Below, piece after piece: positions 9,647-18,765 of a stretch of 64,000 bases of DNA. The stretch is from contig JADIYN010000027.1 in the NCBI GenBank assembly GCA_016705335.1, positions 30,485-94,484 on the forward strand, written 5' to 3'. The notes beneath the pieces are model-generated. The model saw only the letters and a list, made by a program, of their open reading frames with translations. It was not told the DNA's origin and searched no databases. Each line of letters opens with the position of its first letter. Position 1 is the first letter of the stretch. The stretch comes from Draconibacterium sp. (GTDB lineage: Bacteria; Bacteroidota; Bacteroidia; Bacteroidales; Prolixibacteraceae). Both the position numbers and the translations under genes were made by a program.

Positions 9647-10989
9647 ATGAAACAGCAAAATGTTTTAACAGTAGCAATCGTAATCGCACTCGGTGGATTT
9701 CTTTTTGGATATGATATCGCTATGATGTCGGGAACTACATCACAATTAGAAACTACATTTAATTTAAACAGCACATGGCTTGGATTCACAATTGCTATTG
9801 CAATTCTCGGAACAATCATTGGGACATTAATAATTGGCAAGCCAGCCGAAAAATATGGCCGGAAAAGCTCATTAATTGTATTGTCTGGTATGTTTGCTGT
9901 TTCAACTATTGGAAGTGCAACCGCTTTTAACTGGGAAATGCTTTTGTTTTTCCGTTTTATTACGGGGGTGTTGCTTGGTTGTATAACAGTAATAACACCA
10001 ATGTTTATTGCCGAAATTTCGCCGGCAAAAAACGGGGACAGTTGGTTTTGCTCAATCAGTTTTTTGTGGTTTCTGCAATTTTTATGGCCTTTGTGGTAAA
10101 CTATCTACTGGCACAGGCTTTTACAGAATCATCATGGAGATGGATGATTGGAGTTGAGTTTATTCCTGCAGTCCTGTTTTTTGGCTTACTTTTTATCGTT
10201 CCCGAAAGTCCCCGCTGGTTGGTTAATCAAAACCGCAGCGAGGAAGCATTAATAGTTTTTACCCGTGTAAAAGCTGAAAATCCGGCAGAAGAGGTTGCTA
10301 TAGTTATGAATTCAGTTGAACAGGAACTAAAATTGGGCCACGGGAATTTGTTTGTTAAAGAAAACCGTTTCCCTGTAATGATTGCCATTTTAATTGCAGC
10401 TTTTAATCAATTAGCCGGAATTAATGCCATTATGATTTACGCTCCCCGAGTTTTCGAAATGGCTGGTTTTGCAAGCAATTCGGCATTATTACAATCCATT
10501 TCAATTGGCGCCACCAATTTGCTTTTTACATTTATAGCCCTCTTTTTAATCGATCGTTACGGAAGACGGACATTGTTAATGGCTGGTTCGGTTGGAATGG
10601 TGTTTTTTCTGGGAATGTTGTCAAAAGCATTTTTCACCAACAATTTTAGTGAACTCGGCGGTTACGGTGTAATGATCTATCTGATGGGTTTCATTGCATT
10701 TTTTGCTTTTTCACAGGGAGCAGTTTTGTGGGTCGTTATCTCCGAAATATTCCCAAATAAAGTCCGCTCAAAAGGACAGGCACTTGGAAGTTTTACCCAT
10801 TGGATTTTCGCAGCAGCTATAATCTGGGGCTTTCCTGTTATAAACAACAGTGTTGGAGGTGGTATTTCATTTGGTTTTTTCGCTGTTATGATGGTACTAC
10901 ATTTCTTTTTTGCCTGGAAAATACTTCCCGAAACAAAAGGAAAATCACTGGAAGAAATCCAGGTTGATATGCAAAAACGAAATAAATAA
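9647..10989 (+). CDS. MFS sugar porter (frameshifted)
   Basis: Sugar porter family member of the major facilitator superfamily, about 447 residues and 12 helices, importing a monosaccharide, most likely fructose given the neighbouring fructokinase. Motifs: GGFLFGYDIAMMSG in helix 1, GKPAEKYGRKSS in the first loop, PESPRWLV after helix 6, NQLAGINAIMIYAP in helix 7, DRYGRRTLL in the second-half loop, and PETKGKSLEEI at the C-terminus. One A is missing near 10031 (AEISPAKKRGQLV after repair). First gene of a run with fructokinase, susC and susD. Confidence 0.9.
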
Positions 10990-10991
10990 TC

Positions 10992-11122
10992 AGGCCCCTC
11001 CTAACCTCCCCGAAGGGGAGGAACATAATCCATTAGTTGGATAAGGGAGGCAAACGAAAAGAAAAATTAAAAAATAATAACAAAGTGTTTCCAAAAGTCA
11101 ACCTTGGGGGATTTAGGGGGCT
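10992..11122. repeat. GC-rich intergenic repeat with hairpin
   Basis: The spacer holds AGGCCCCTCCTAACC, a perfect hairpin CCTCCCC-GAA-GGGGAGG (11005-11021), a GGATAAGGGAGG echo and CCTTGGGGGATTTAGGGGGC (11102-11121). It is much richer in G and C than its surroundings and reads like the two halves of a REP-type dispersed element. It lies between the porter and the fructokinase and could attenuate read-through or protect an RNA 3' end. Confidence 0.6.
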
Positions 11123-11136
11123 AAAATTACAGAATC

Positions 11137-12032
11137 ATGCAAATTAAAAACAACGAAATTTTATGTATTGGCGAAGTTCTTTGGGACAGGCTTCCGTCGG
11201 GTGCAAAACCCGGAGGCGCCCCAATGAATGTTGCATTGCACTTAAATGCCATCGGGCAAAATGTTTCAATTGCTAGTCGAATTGGAAACGATGCGCCCGG
11301 GACTGAACTAAAGTCTTTCTTGAAAACTCAGGATTGACCACTGAATTTATTCAGATTGACGAACATTTACCTACGAGCGAAGTGCTTGTGCATTTGGACG
11401 AAAACAATAACGCTACTTACGAAATTTGTGAACCGGTTGCCTGGGATAATCTCGAATTAACCGATTCGTTAATAGCAAAAGCCCGGGAGGCTGGACTTCT
11501 TATTTACGGTTCGCTGGCATCGCGAAACCCAATGTCGCGAAGAACAATCATGCAACTGCTTGAAAACGATGCGGTAAAATTGATTGATGTAAATTTCAGA
11601 AAACCGTATGATACGCAGGAAGTAGTTGAAAAACTGCTTGAAAAAACTGACATCGTAAAACTAAACGATGAAGAACTGGTGGCATTTGCCCAATGGTACA
11701 ATAAACACAAACACGACGAACAAAGCCTTGTAAAATGGTTTGCAACACAGTACAACCTGAAAATGGTTTGTGTAACCAAGGGCGAAAAAGGTGCGTTACT
11801 TTATTACGAAGGTGCTTTTTATGAGCATCCGGGATTTAAAGTTAATGCTGTGGATACAGTTGGTGCAGGCGATGCATTTCTTGCCGGATTAATCGCCTCG
11901 TTACTCGATAAAAAATCGCTTCCTGATGCTTTGGCTTTTGCTTGTGCAACGGGAGCTTTTGTTGCCTCAAAAGCCGGAGCCACTCCGGCTTATGATATGA
12001 AAGAGATTGAAAAAATTCTATTAAACATCTAA
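11137..12032 (+). CDS. Fructokinase, PfkB family (frameshifted)
   Basis: Ribokinase/PfkB-family sugar kinase, about 298 residues, phosphorylating fructose to fructose 6-phosphate in the cytoplasm. Visible: N-terminal GEVLWDRLPSG and GGAPMNVALHL (sugar-binding GG motif) and C-terminal DTVGAGDAFLAG with the catalytic aspartate and anion hole. FIQIDEHLPTSEVLV is typical of bacterial fructokinases. One G is missing near 11333 (KTQGLTTEF after repair). It lies between the sugar porter and SusC, as the fructokinase of the B. thetaiotaomicron levan locus lies near its transporter. Confidence 0.88.
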
Positions 12033-12042
12033 TTTTTAAATT

Positions 12043-15000
12043 ATGAAAAGAACAAGACAATTGAAAAAGATTACAGGATTATTTATTTTAATCTTAGTGA
12101 GTTTATTTTCAATGCATGTAAGCGCGCAGCAGATAACAGTTAACGGAAATGTAAAAGATTCCAAAGGTGAAGATCTGCCCGGGGTTACAGTCGTTGAAAA
12201 AGGAACAATGAATGGAGCTGTTACCAATTTAGACGGTAATTATACCATTTCAGTGAATGGAAATGTAACACTTGTTTTTAGTTTTATTGGTATGACAACT
12301 CAGGAAATTCAGGTTAACGGGCAAACTTCAATAAACGTTGTTATGGCTGACGAAACCATTGGACTTGAAGAAGTTGTTGCAATTGGTTATGGTGTACAAC
12401 GAAAAAGTGACTTAACTGGTGCTACAAATCGGTTGACTGCAGATGATATGAACAAAAGTGTTGCTACTTCTCCTGTGGAAATGATGCAAGGCCGGGTTTC
12501 GGGAGTAAACATTATCCAAAACAGTGGTGAACCTGGTTCAGGAATGTCGGTTCGAATCAGGGGTTCAAGTTCAATTCGTTCAGGACAGGAACCTTTATAT
12601 GTTGTTGATGGAGTTCCATTGGATAACGCAAATATTACGCCTAAAGGCGGTTCGGCTGCAGGTTATGGCGGAGGAGCAAATAAAAATCCGCTAAGTTTTC
12701 TGAATCCTAACGAAATTGAATCCATTGACATTTTAAAAGATGCGTCATCCACAGCAATTTATGGAGCGCGTGGTGCAAATGGTGTTGTGTTAATAACTAC
12801 CAAAAAAGGTAAAAAAGGTGAAGGAACACTTGCCTACGATGGTTATACCGGGCTATCTCAAGTTCGCAAAAAACTTGATCTGTTAAGTGCATCAGAATTT
12901 AAGGGCTATACAAACTCAAATGGCTCAAAACTGCTCGACAAAGGAGCTGCCACCGATTGGCAGGATGAAATTTTTCAAGCGGGTATTACTCAAAGCCATA
13001 ACATTTCGTATGGTGGTGGATCTGAAAATTCAACCTATCACGCTTCAATCGGCTACCTTGATCAGGAAGGTATAATCAAGTCAACTGAAATGAATAAAAT
13101 TAACGGAAGCATTAAAGTTGCCCAAAACCTTTTTGACAGCCGATTAAAACTAACTGGTAATTTAACCGCTTCACATATTAATGATTACCGCGCTCCGATT
13201 ACTGAACAAAGCGGTTCAGGTTTTGAAGGCGACTTAATTTTATCGGCATTAAAATTAAATCCAACCTTTCCCATTAAAAATGCTGATGGTTCTTATTACC
13301 AGCATGCAATTGACCAGCGTAACCCGGTGGCAATGATTGACCTTATTGACGATGAAACCCAGACGGATCGCGTTTTAGGCAACATGTCAGCAGAATTGGA
13401 GATCGCAAAAGACCTCATTTACAAATTGAACCTGGGCGTTGACCGCACAGTTGCTGAACGCCGGGTAAATCAAAATCAAAAATTAAGCTATTTATCAAAT
13501 AAAGGTGAGGCCGATATAAATAACATTACAGCAAATAATAAACTGATAGAAAACTATGTAACTTATTTAAAAACTTTTGGCGAAGATCATTCCTTTAATT
13601 TTCTTTTAGGACATGCATATCAGTTTATTAAAGTGACATCTCATGATATGAATGTGAAAGGATTTGAGGTTGAAGATATTAAATACACTGATGCCCTTCA
13701 ATATGGAAATTTCTCGCAGGCTGTTGTTAATTCATCGGCTTACGAACGCGAACTGCAATCATTTTTCGGAAGGATAAACTATAATTATAAAGAAAAATAC
13801 CTGTTCACTTTCAATGGCCGTTATGATGGTTCATCGAAATTTGGTGAAAACAAAAAATACGGGTATTTCCCTTCTGCCGCTTTTGCCTGGCGCGCTTCTG
13901 AAGAAGAATTTTTACAAAGTTTTGAAAAGTTAAGTAACCTGAAAGTACGTTTTGGGTGGGGGTTAACGGGTAACCAGGAAATTCCTGATAAAATCTCGTT
14001 ACTGGCTGTCGGAACCGAACCAAATGCCAATGGTTATTTCAACGGAGTATCCAGTTCAGGAATTACCTTCAAAAGAACACCAAATCCTGATATTCAATGG
14101 GAAACTACATATCAAACCAACTTAGGTTTTGATTTTGGTTTCTTTGAAAACAGGCTTTCCGGTACATTGGATATATTTAATAAAAAGACAGTTGACGTTT
14201 TATTGGAGATTCCTTCAAAAGCGCCGGCTGCAACAAGCACGCAATGGCAAAATGTTCCTGACCCGAAATTTAAATAACGGGATTGAATTGGGACTGAATG
14301 GATTGCTTGTTGATAAAAATGATTTTAGCTGGGATTTGGGATTCAACCTTGCTTATATTAAAAATGAAGTTAAAAATTTGCCTGTTCAATTAATTGAAAC
14401 CGGTGTTGCCAGTGGTCAGGGACTGAGTGGAACACGTGTTCAGATCATAACAAACGGGCAACCTGTCGGAACTTTCTACGGAACGGTTTATCAAGGCTTG
14501 GATGCCAATGGAATAAGCACTTACAAAAAAGATGCAAATGGTGTTGAAGTTAAAGAATATCTCGGTTCGGCACTTCCTGATTTTACGTATAGTTTAAGTA
14601 CAAAACTACAATACAAAAAACTTGATTTCAGTATGTTTTGGTATGGAACACAAGGAAATAAAGTGTACAACAACACGGCAAATGCTATTTTTATAAAAGG
14701 GGCTTTGGACAAAGGTTTTAATGTAACACAGGAAGTTTTGAAATCGAAAGAAAATCCTTCAAACTCGAATGCCTTTTCTTCCCGTTTTATCGAAGATGGA
14801 TCATTTATCCGCCTTTCAAATATAACTTTGGGATACACTTTTGATACCAAATCTGTTGAGTGGTTGGGTAACGCACGTTTATATGTTACAGGAAATAATT
14901 TATTGCTTTTTACAAAATACACAGGATTTGATCCTGAAGTAGATGTAGCTGCAGCGGCAAATGGTGTTCCGTCAACCGGAATGGATTTTACTGCCTATCC

Positions 15001-15043
15001 AAAACCAACAACCTTTACAATTGGTGTAAATATTCAATTTTAA
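12043..15043 (+). CDS. susC: SusC/RagA-type TonB-dependent outer membrane transporter (frameshifted)
   Basis: About 1000 residues after repair. Signal peptide (FILILVSLFSMHVSAQQ), then the carboxypeptidase-D regulatory-like domain (VNGNVKDSKGEDLPGVTV), a TonB-box-like stretch (LEEVVAIGYGVQ), the plug domain (VRIRGSSSIRSGQEPLYVVDG, then the hallmark ILKDASSTAIYGARGANG), and the beta-barrel ending with TTFTIGVNIQF and its terminal aromatic. It imports oligosaccharides together with the SusD next to it. A single frame break near 14265 (PDPKFK versus PDLNLNNGIELG). It starts 10 bases after the fructokinase stop, so they are probably one operon. Confidence 0.93.
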
Positions 15044-15067
15044 TTCAGAATCTTAAAAAGTAAAAAA

Positions 15068-16612
15068 ATGAAACATAATAAAATAATATTAATACTTACA
15101 GGGCTTTCATTATTTGGGGTTATTGGATGTACCGATTTGGAAGAAAATGTATTGGATGAACAATTAGGATCGAACCTGATCAACGATCCAAATAATGTTG
15201 AGGCTTTAATAAACCCTCCTTACGGTAGTTTAAGAAAAACTATGGAATGGTATGATTACTGGGCTCTCCAGGAAGTTACCACCGATGAAGTAATAATCCC
15301 AACAAGGGGAACAGACTGGTATGACAACGGAGCCTGGCAACAATTACACTTACACACCTGGACTTCTGATCACGAACGTTTGAAAAACGTTTGGGATGGA
15401 CTCAACCAGGGAGTTTCACGCGCAAACACGGCAATCTATTACATTGGTCTATTTCCGCAGGATGCAACCACCGAAAGGTATATTAATGAAGCGCGCTTTT
15501 TAAGAGCATACTTTATGTATCTCATAAATGACCTTTACAGACAGGTTCCATATCGTGCAGCTGATGAACTTGATTTTTCAATATCTCCTGAAGTTTATAA
15601 CAGCAAACAAGCTATCGACTTTGTTATTAGCGAGTTAAAAGAAATAATGCCAAAACTTAAAACCAAAGCTGAAGTTGGTTCTGACCGTGTAACAGTTGGT
15701 GCAGCCCAGGCTTTGCTGGCAAAAGCTTATTTGAACTATGAAATATATGGAGGTGAAGCGAAGTGGAACGATGCAATTACCTATTGTGACCAATTAATTA
15801 GTTCTCCGGATTATGCTGTTTCAACTGATTACTGGTCAATGTTTCAAAAAGATGTTGCTGAACATTCAGAATTTATTCTTCGCGTTGGAAATGACGATAA
15901 CCTGGATTTAGGTACGGGTGCTGTTTGGGTAAATTTCACATTACACTACAGCCAGATATTTGGAAACATTACAAGTACCTGGAATGGTCCTTCAACCACG
16001 TCAACCTTTTTTAATACCTGGGATAAAGAAAATGATGCCCGGTTTTATGATGGCAGAATCATGGATGTATGCGGATTTAATCAGGGCTTCCTGGTTGGGC
16101 AGCAACATGGTGTAAATGGCGAAGAATTGAAGCAGCGCAACGGGGAGCCTTTGATTTTTGTACCCGAAATGAATTTGGGAAGTTCGGCCGAAAATGCCGG
16201 GATTAGGGTAATCAAATTTGCTCCAAATCCTGAAACACAAAACCAGTTTAGGGCACCAAACGATGTTCCTGTAATGCGTATTTCTGATATTTACCTTATA
16301 AGGGCTGAAGCAAAATTGAGAAATGGAGATGCACCGGGTGCATTGACAGATATAAATTTTCTTCGTTCAAAACGAAATGCTGAGGGAAAAACTCTTCCAC
16401 AACTGACTGCGGTTACATTGGATGATATTTTGAAAGAGAGAGGATATGAATTATACTGGGAGGGCTTGCGACGCCAGGATTTGATACGCTTTGGCAAATT
16501 TACAGAAGCCTATCAGGAAAAACCTGTAACTGATGCTGTTAGAACTATTTTTCCTGTTCCGACTTCGGCCGCTGACGTTAATGAAAACTTAGATCCGAAT
16601 TTGGGTAAATAA
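15068..16612 (+). CDS. susD: SusD/RagB-type surface glycan-binding lipoprotein
   Basis: Intact lipoprotein of 514 residues: signal peptide with lipobox FGVIGC, an N-terminal SusD-like region (NDPNNVEALINPPYGSLRK, RANTAIYYIGLFPQ, RFLRAYFMYLINDLY) built of TPR-like helices, and the C-terminal RagB/SusD domain (RISDIYLIRAEAKLRNGD, RGYELYWEGLRRQDLIRFGKF, then IFPVPTSAADVNENL). It caps the SusC barrel and recruits the glycan. The tryptophan-rich loop WYDYWALQEVTTDEVIIP and the following RGTDWYDNGAW are usual for the family. The specific glycan cannot be read from the sequence, but the neighbours point to fructose polymers or oligomers. No separate surface glycan-binding protein follows it. Confidence 0.93.
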   Translation: MKHNKIILILTGLSLFGVIGCTDLEENVLDEQLGSNLINDPNNVEALINPPYGSLRKTMEWYDYWALQEVTTDEVIIPTRGTDWYDNGAWQQLHLHTWTSDHERLKNVWDGLNQGVSRANTAIYYIGLFPQDATTERYINEARFLRAYFMYLINDLYRQVPYRAADELDFSISPEVYNSKQAIDFVISELKEIMPKLKTKAEVGSDRVTVGAAQALLAKAYLNYEIYGGEAKWNDAITYCDQLISSPDYAVSTDYWSMFQKDVAEHSEFILRVGNDDNLDLGTGAVWVNFTLHYSQIFGNITSTWNGPSTTSTFFNTWDKENDARFYDGRIMDVCGFNQGFLVGQQHGVNGEELKQRNGEPLIFVPEMNLGSSAENAGIRVIKFAPNPETQNQFRAPNDVPVMRISDIYLIRAEAKLRNGDAPGALTDINFLRSKRNAEGKTLPQLTAVTLDDILKERGYELYWEGLRRQDLIRFGKFTEAYQEKPVTDAVRTIFPVPTSAADVNENLDPNLGK

Positions 16613-16710
16613 AAATTTGAAAAACTTTCTTATTCCGAAGGAATTATAAAACACCACGGAGTAGAAATTGTAGAATAAAGCCTGTTTGGCAGTAAGTTTA
16701 GTTTAGTTAA

Positions 16711-16746
16711 GGCCCGATCTTCTTCTGATGGATCGGGCTATTTTTT
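16711..16746 (+). terminator. Rho-independent terminator after susD
   Basis: Stem GCCCGATC (16712-16719) pairs with GATCGGGC (16731-16738) and is followed by TATTTTTT. It ends the porter-fructokinase-susC-susD operon 100 bases after the susD stop. Confidence 0.85.
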
Positions 16747-16779
16747 AAAAATTGTCGGCGAAATTATTTAATGTTTATT

Positions 16780-16880
16780 TAAATATTTGGTAAAATCCGA
16801 TAGCGATAAAAATTCAACGTTTAAAGTAGTTTCCGGAACTTTTTTAATGAATTTCAAACACTTAAGGAAATAGAAATTTA
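16780..16880 (-). pseudogene. Remnant of an AraC-type helix-turn-helix domain
   Basis: On the minus strand this piece reads roughly LKFIKKVPETTLNVEFLSLSDFTKYL, which aligns with the C-terminal helix-turn-helix of the regulator at 18.8 kb (DLIKNSG...VGFSSPSYFTKCF). The similarity is clear in DNA: ATTTGGTAAAAT-CGA--GCGAT-AAAAT-CAAC is shared with 18819-18857, about 31 of 38 bases by eye. About four residues are lost in the middle and there are stops on both sides. It is the decayed tail of a second AraC/hybrid regulator, or a partial duplication. The rest of this gene-free stretch (16613-16931) holds only the susD terminator. Confidence 0.6.
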
Positions 16881-16931
16881 AACAGTTCATTAAAATTCTT
16901 TATTTTTTTCTGAAGGCGCTTTAAATCATTA

Positions 16932-18499
16932 TCATTTAAAGAAAGATCGGATAAAAGCAAAAACAGTTAATATTTCCAACCTGCCGGCCCACATTTGAAA
17001 AATATAAATCGATTCTAAAACCGGGGACATTGATGGATTTGTAATTCCTGATGATAGACCAACAGTAGCCTGTGCCGAAGTGGATTCAAACAGAGCATCA
17101 GCAAAGTCGAAGGAACTACCGGCGAAGTATGTGGTTGCGAACGCAGAAACCAAGATGACTATAAAGAACAAAATCGCAATTGTTGATGCATTTGTAAATT
17201 CCTCATACATTTCATTTGACAATAATGACTTGCGGTTAATTTTTATCGTTTTAACTGCATTCTCGGATAAAAGTAATTTTGTGATTTGCCACTGCAACCC
17301 TTTTGTAATAATTATTGCCCGAATCATTTTTATACCTCCAACAGTTGCGCCGGAAGCACCACCAATAAACATACCCAAGGCAATTAAAAAAAGGACGGAC
17401 TTCCAATCCCATGCCCCAATATTGGAAGTTTGCCAACCTGTTGTTGACATTCCGCTGATAAACTGGAATACGCCTTCCCTTATTGGACTTGAAACATTAT
17501 CGGCCTGAAATAATAAAAAAGACTGAATTATGCTCCCGAAAATAAATGCGATGATCAATGACCGTGTTTGAATATCATTCCAGATTTCATTCAACTTTCG
17601 TTTAAAAATTATTTTGTAGTAGAATGGAAGAGAGAAACTCCCTAATATCATGGGTAATAAATACAGCATTTCCATTCGTGCTGATTTATAAGTTGCAATA
17701 CTATCATCAAGTGTACTAAATCCGCCTGTAGATTGGCCAGCCATAGCATGATTAATGGAGTCAAAAATATTTACGACTATCGGGTAGTTTGGCAATATTA
17801 TACTTGTCCCAATGATTAAATAAATCACAGAAAAATTGTTACGAATAAATATGATTTCCATATTGCCCTTGCAGTGTCGAGTACTTTTGGTTTTAACTTT
17901 TCGTTACTTGATTCTGATCCATACAATAACATTGCACTTCTTCCTGAATGTTTCTTAAATATGGCCAACGACATGATGATAAAACCAGCGCCACCAACCC
18001 ATTGTGCAAAACTTCGGTAAAATAATACACCTTTCCCAACAGAAGGTTCGTGATCGGCCATTGAAAGCCCTGTTGTAGTATAGGCACTCATACTCTCAAA
18101 AAAGCAATGTATTGGATTTTGAAAATATACCAAACTTGAAAATGTGTAGTTTGCATCAGCAGGAATGTAACTGTTCATTACCGATACAGGAGTAATATGA
18201 GCTATTACGAACAAAGGCATTCCACCTGTAAAAGGAAGAATAAGCCATGCAGAAGCGGCAATAATCAATGCATGATCGTAATGTGGTTCTTCTGCCTGCT
18301 GGTAAATTTTATGTAATAAATATCCGAAACCGGAGGTAGCAATTCCTACAAGTATAAAGCCTGCTGCAGAATACCATTCTTTAAATAATACTGAAGTGAC
18401 AGAAGGTACCATTTCCACAAAACCCAGCAATATTATTAAACTCCCAAGTTGTTTAAAAACTATTTGGTAAGTTCTGTTTGCATGATTATTTTTCATCAT
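16932..18499 (-). CDS. trkH: TrkH-family potassium uptake membrane subunit (frameshifted)
   Basis: About 522 residues after repair of one break near 17845. It shows the four pore-loop repeats of the SKT superfamily: MSAYTTTGLS, AGQSTGGFST, ISGMSTTGWQT and SAQATVGLSSG, each with the selectivity glycine, plus GGASGATVGGIKMIR between repeats 3 and 4. It conducts K+ (or Na+) across the inner membrane, normally with a TrkA/KtrA-type cytoplasmic gating ring; no trkA is visible in the window. It starts with ATGATGAAAAAT inside the 3' end of a 47-codon ORF, suggesting coupled translation. It sits between susD and the hybrid regulator, an unusual place for it. Confidence 0.9.
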
Positions 18500-18629
18500 T
18501 GTAGTACTTCATGTATTTAAACATTAGCCAGTTAGCCTCAAATAATAACAAAAGAAAAATCAAAATAAATCCAATCATTCCTGCAATCTGCAAAACAGAA
18601 TATTCCATAAACCAATTCCTGAATTCCAT
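18486..18629 (-). CDS. Small single-pass membrane protein, 47 residues, overlapping trkH
   Basis: An ORF with ATG at 18629 encodes a peptide starting MEFRNWFMEY, with one strong hydrophobic helix (LQIAGMIGFILIFLLLLF, residues 13-30) and a charged, aromatic C-terminus (FKYMKYYNDEK). Its last 14 bases overlap the trkH start, and it fills the gap that would otherwise be trkH leader. I do not recognise the family. By position it may be a small partner of the transporter, comparable in size and layout to KdpF or other single-helix transporter subunits, but that is inference. No Shine-Dalgarno sequence is obvious, as is normal in Bacteroidota. Confidence 0.55.
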   Translation of the reverse strand: MEFRNWFMEYSVLQIAGMIGFILIFLLLLFEANWLMFKYMKYYNDEK

Positions 18630-18765
18630 AATAAAATGACTTTCATTATACATTCAATACAAAATTGCAAAGAATCTTATAAAGGTTTTATGAAGAATTA
18701 TGAGGGAAGCATAAAGATTCTGTAAAGATTTTACAGCCTGCTTTTCATTATATTTTAATGCAAAA

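Noticed and set aside
16890..16931. Short minus-strand frame after trkH (LSLNDNDLKRLQKK...)
   Set aside because: It overlaps the trkH stop in another frame and has no start or homologue that I recognise.
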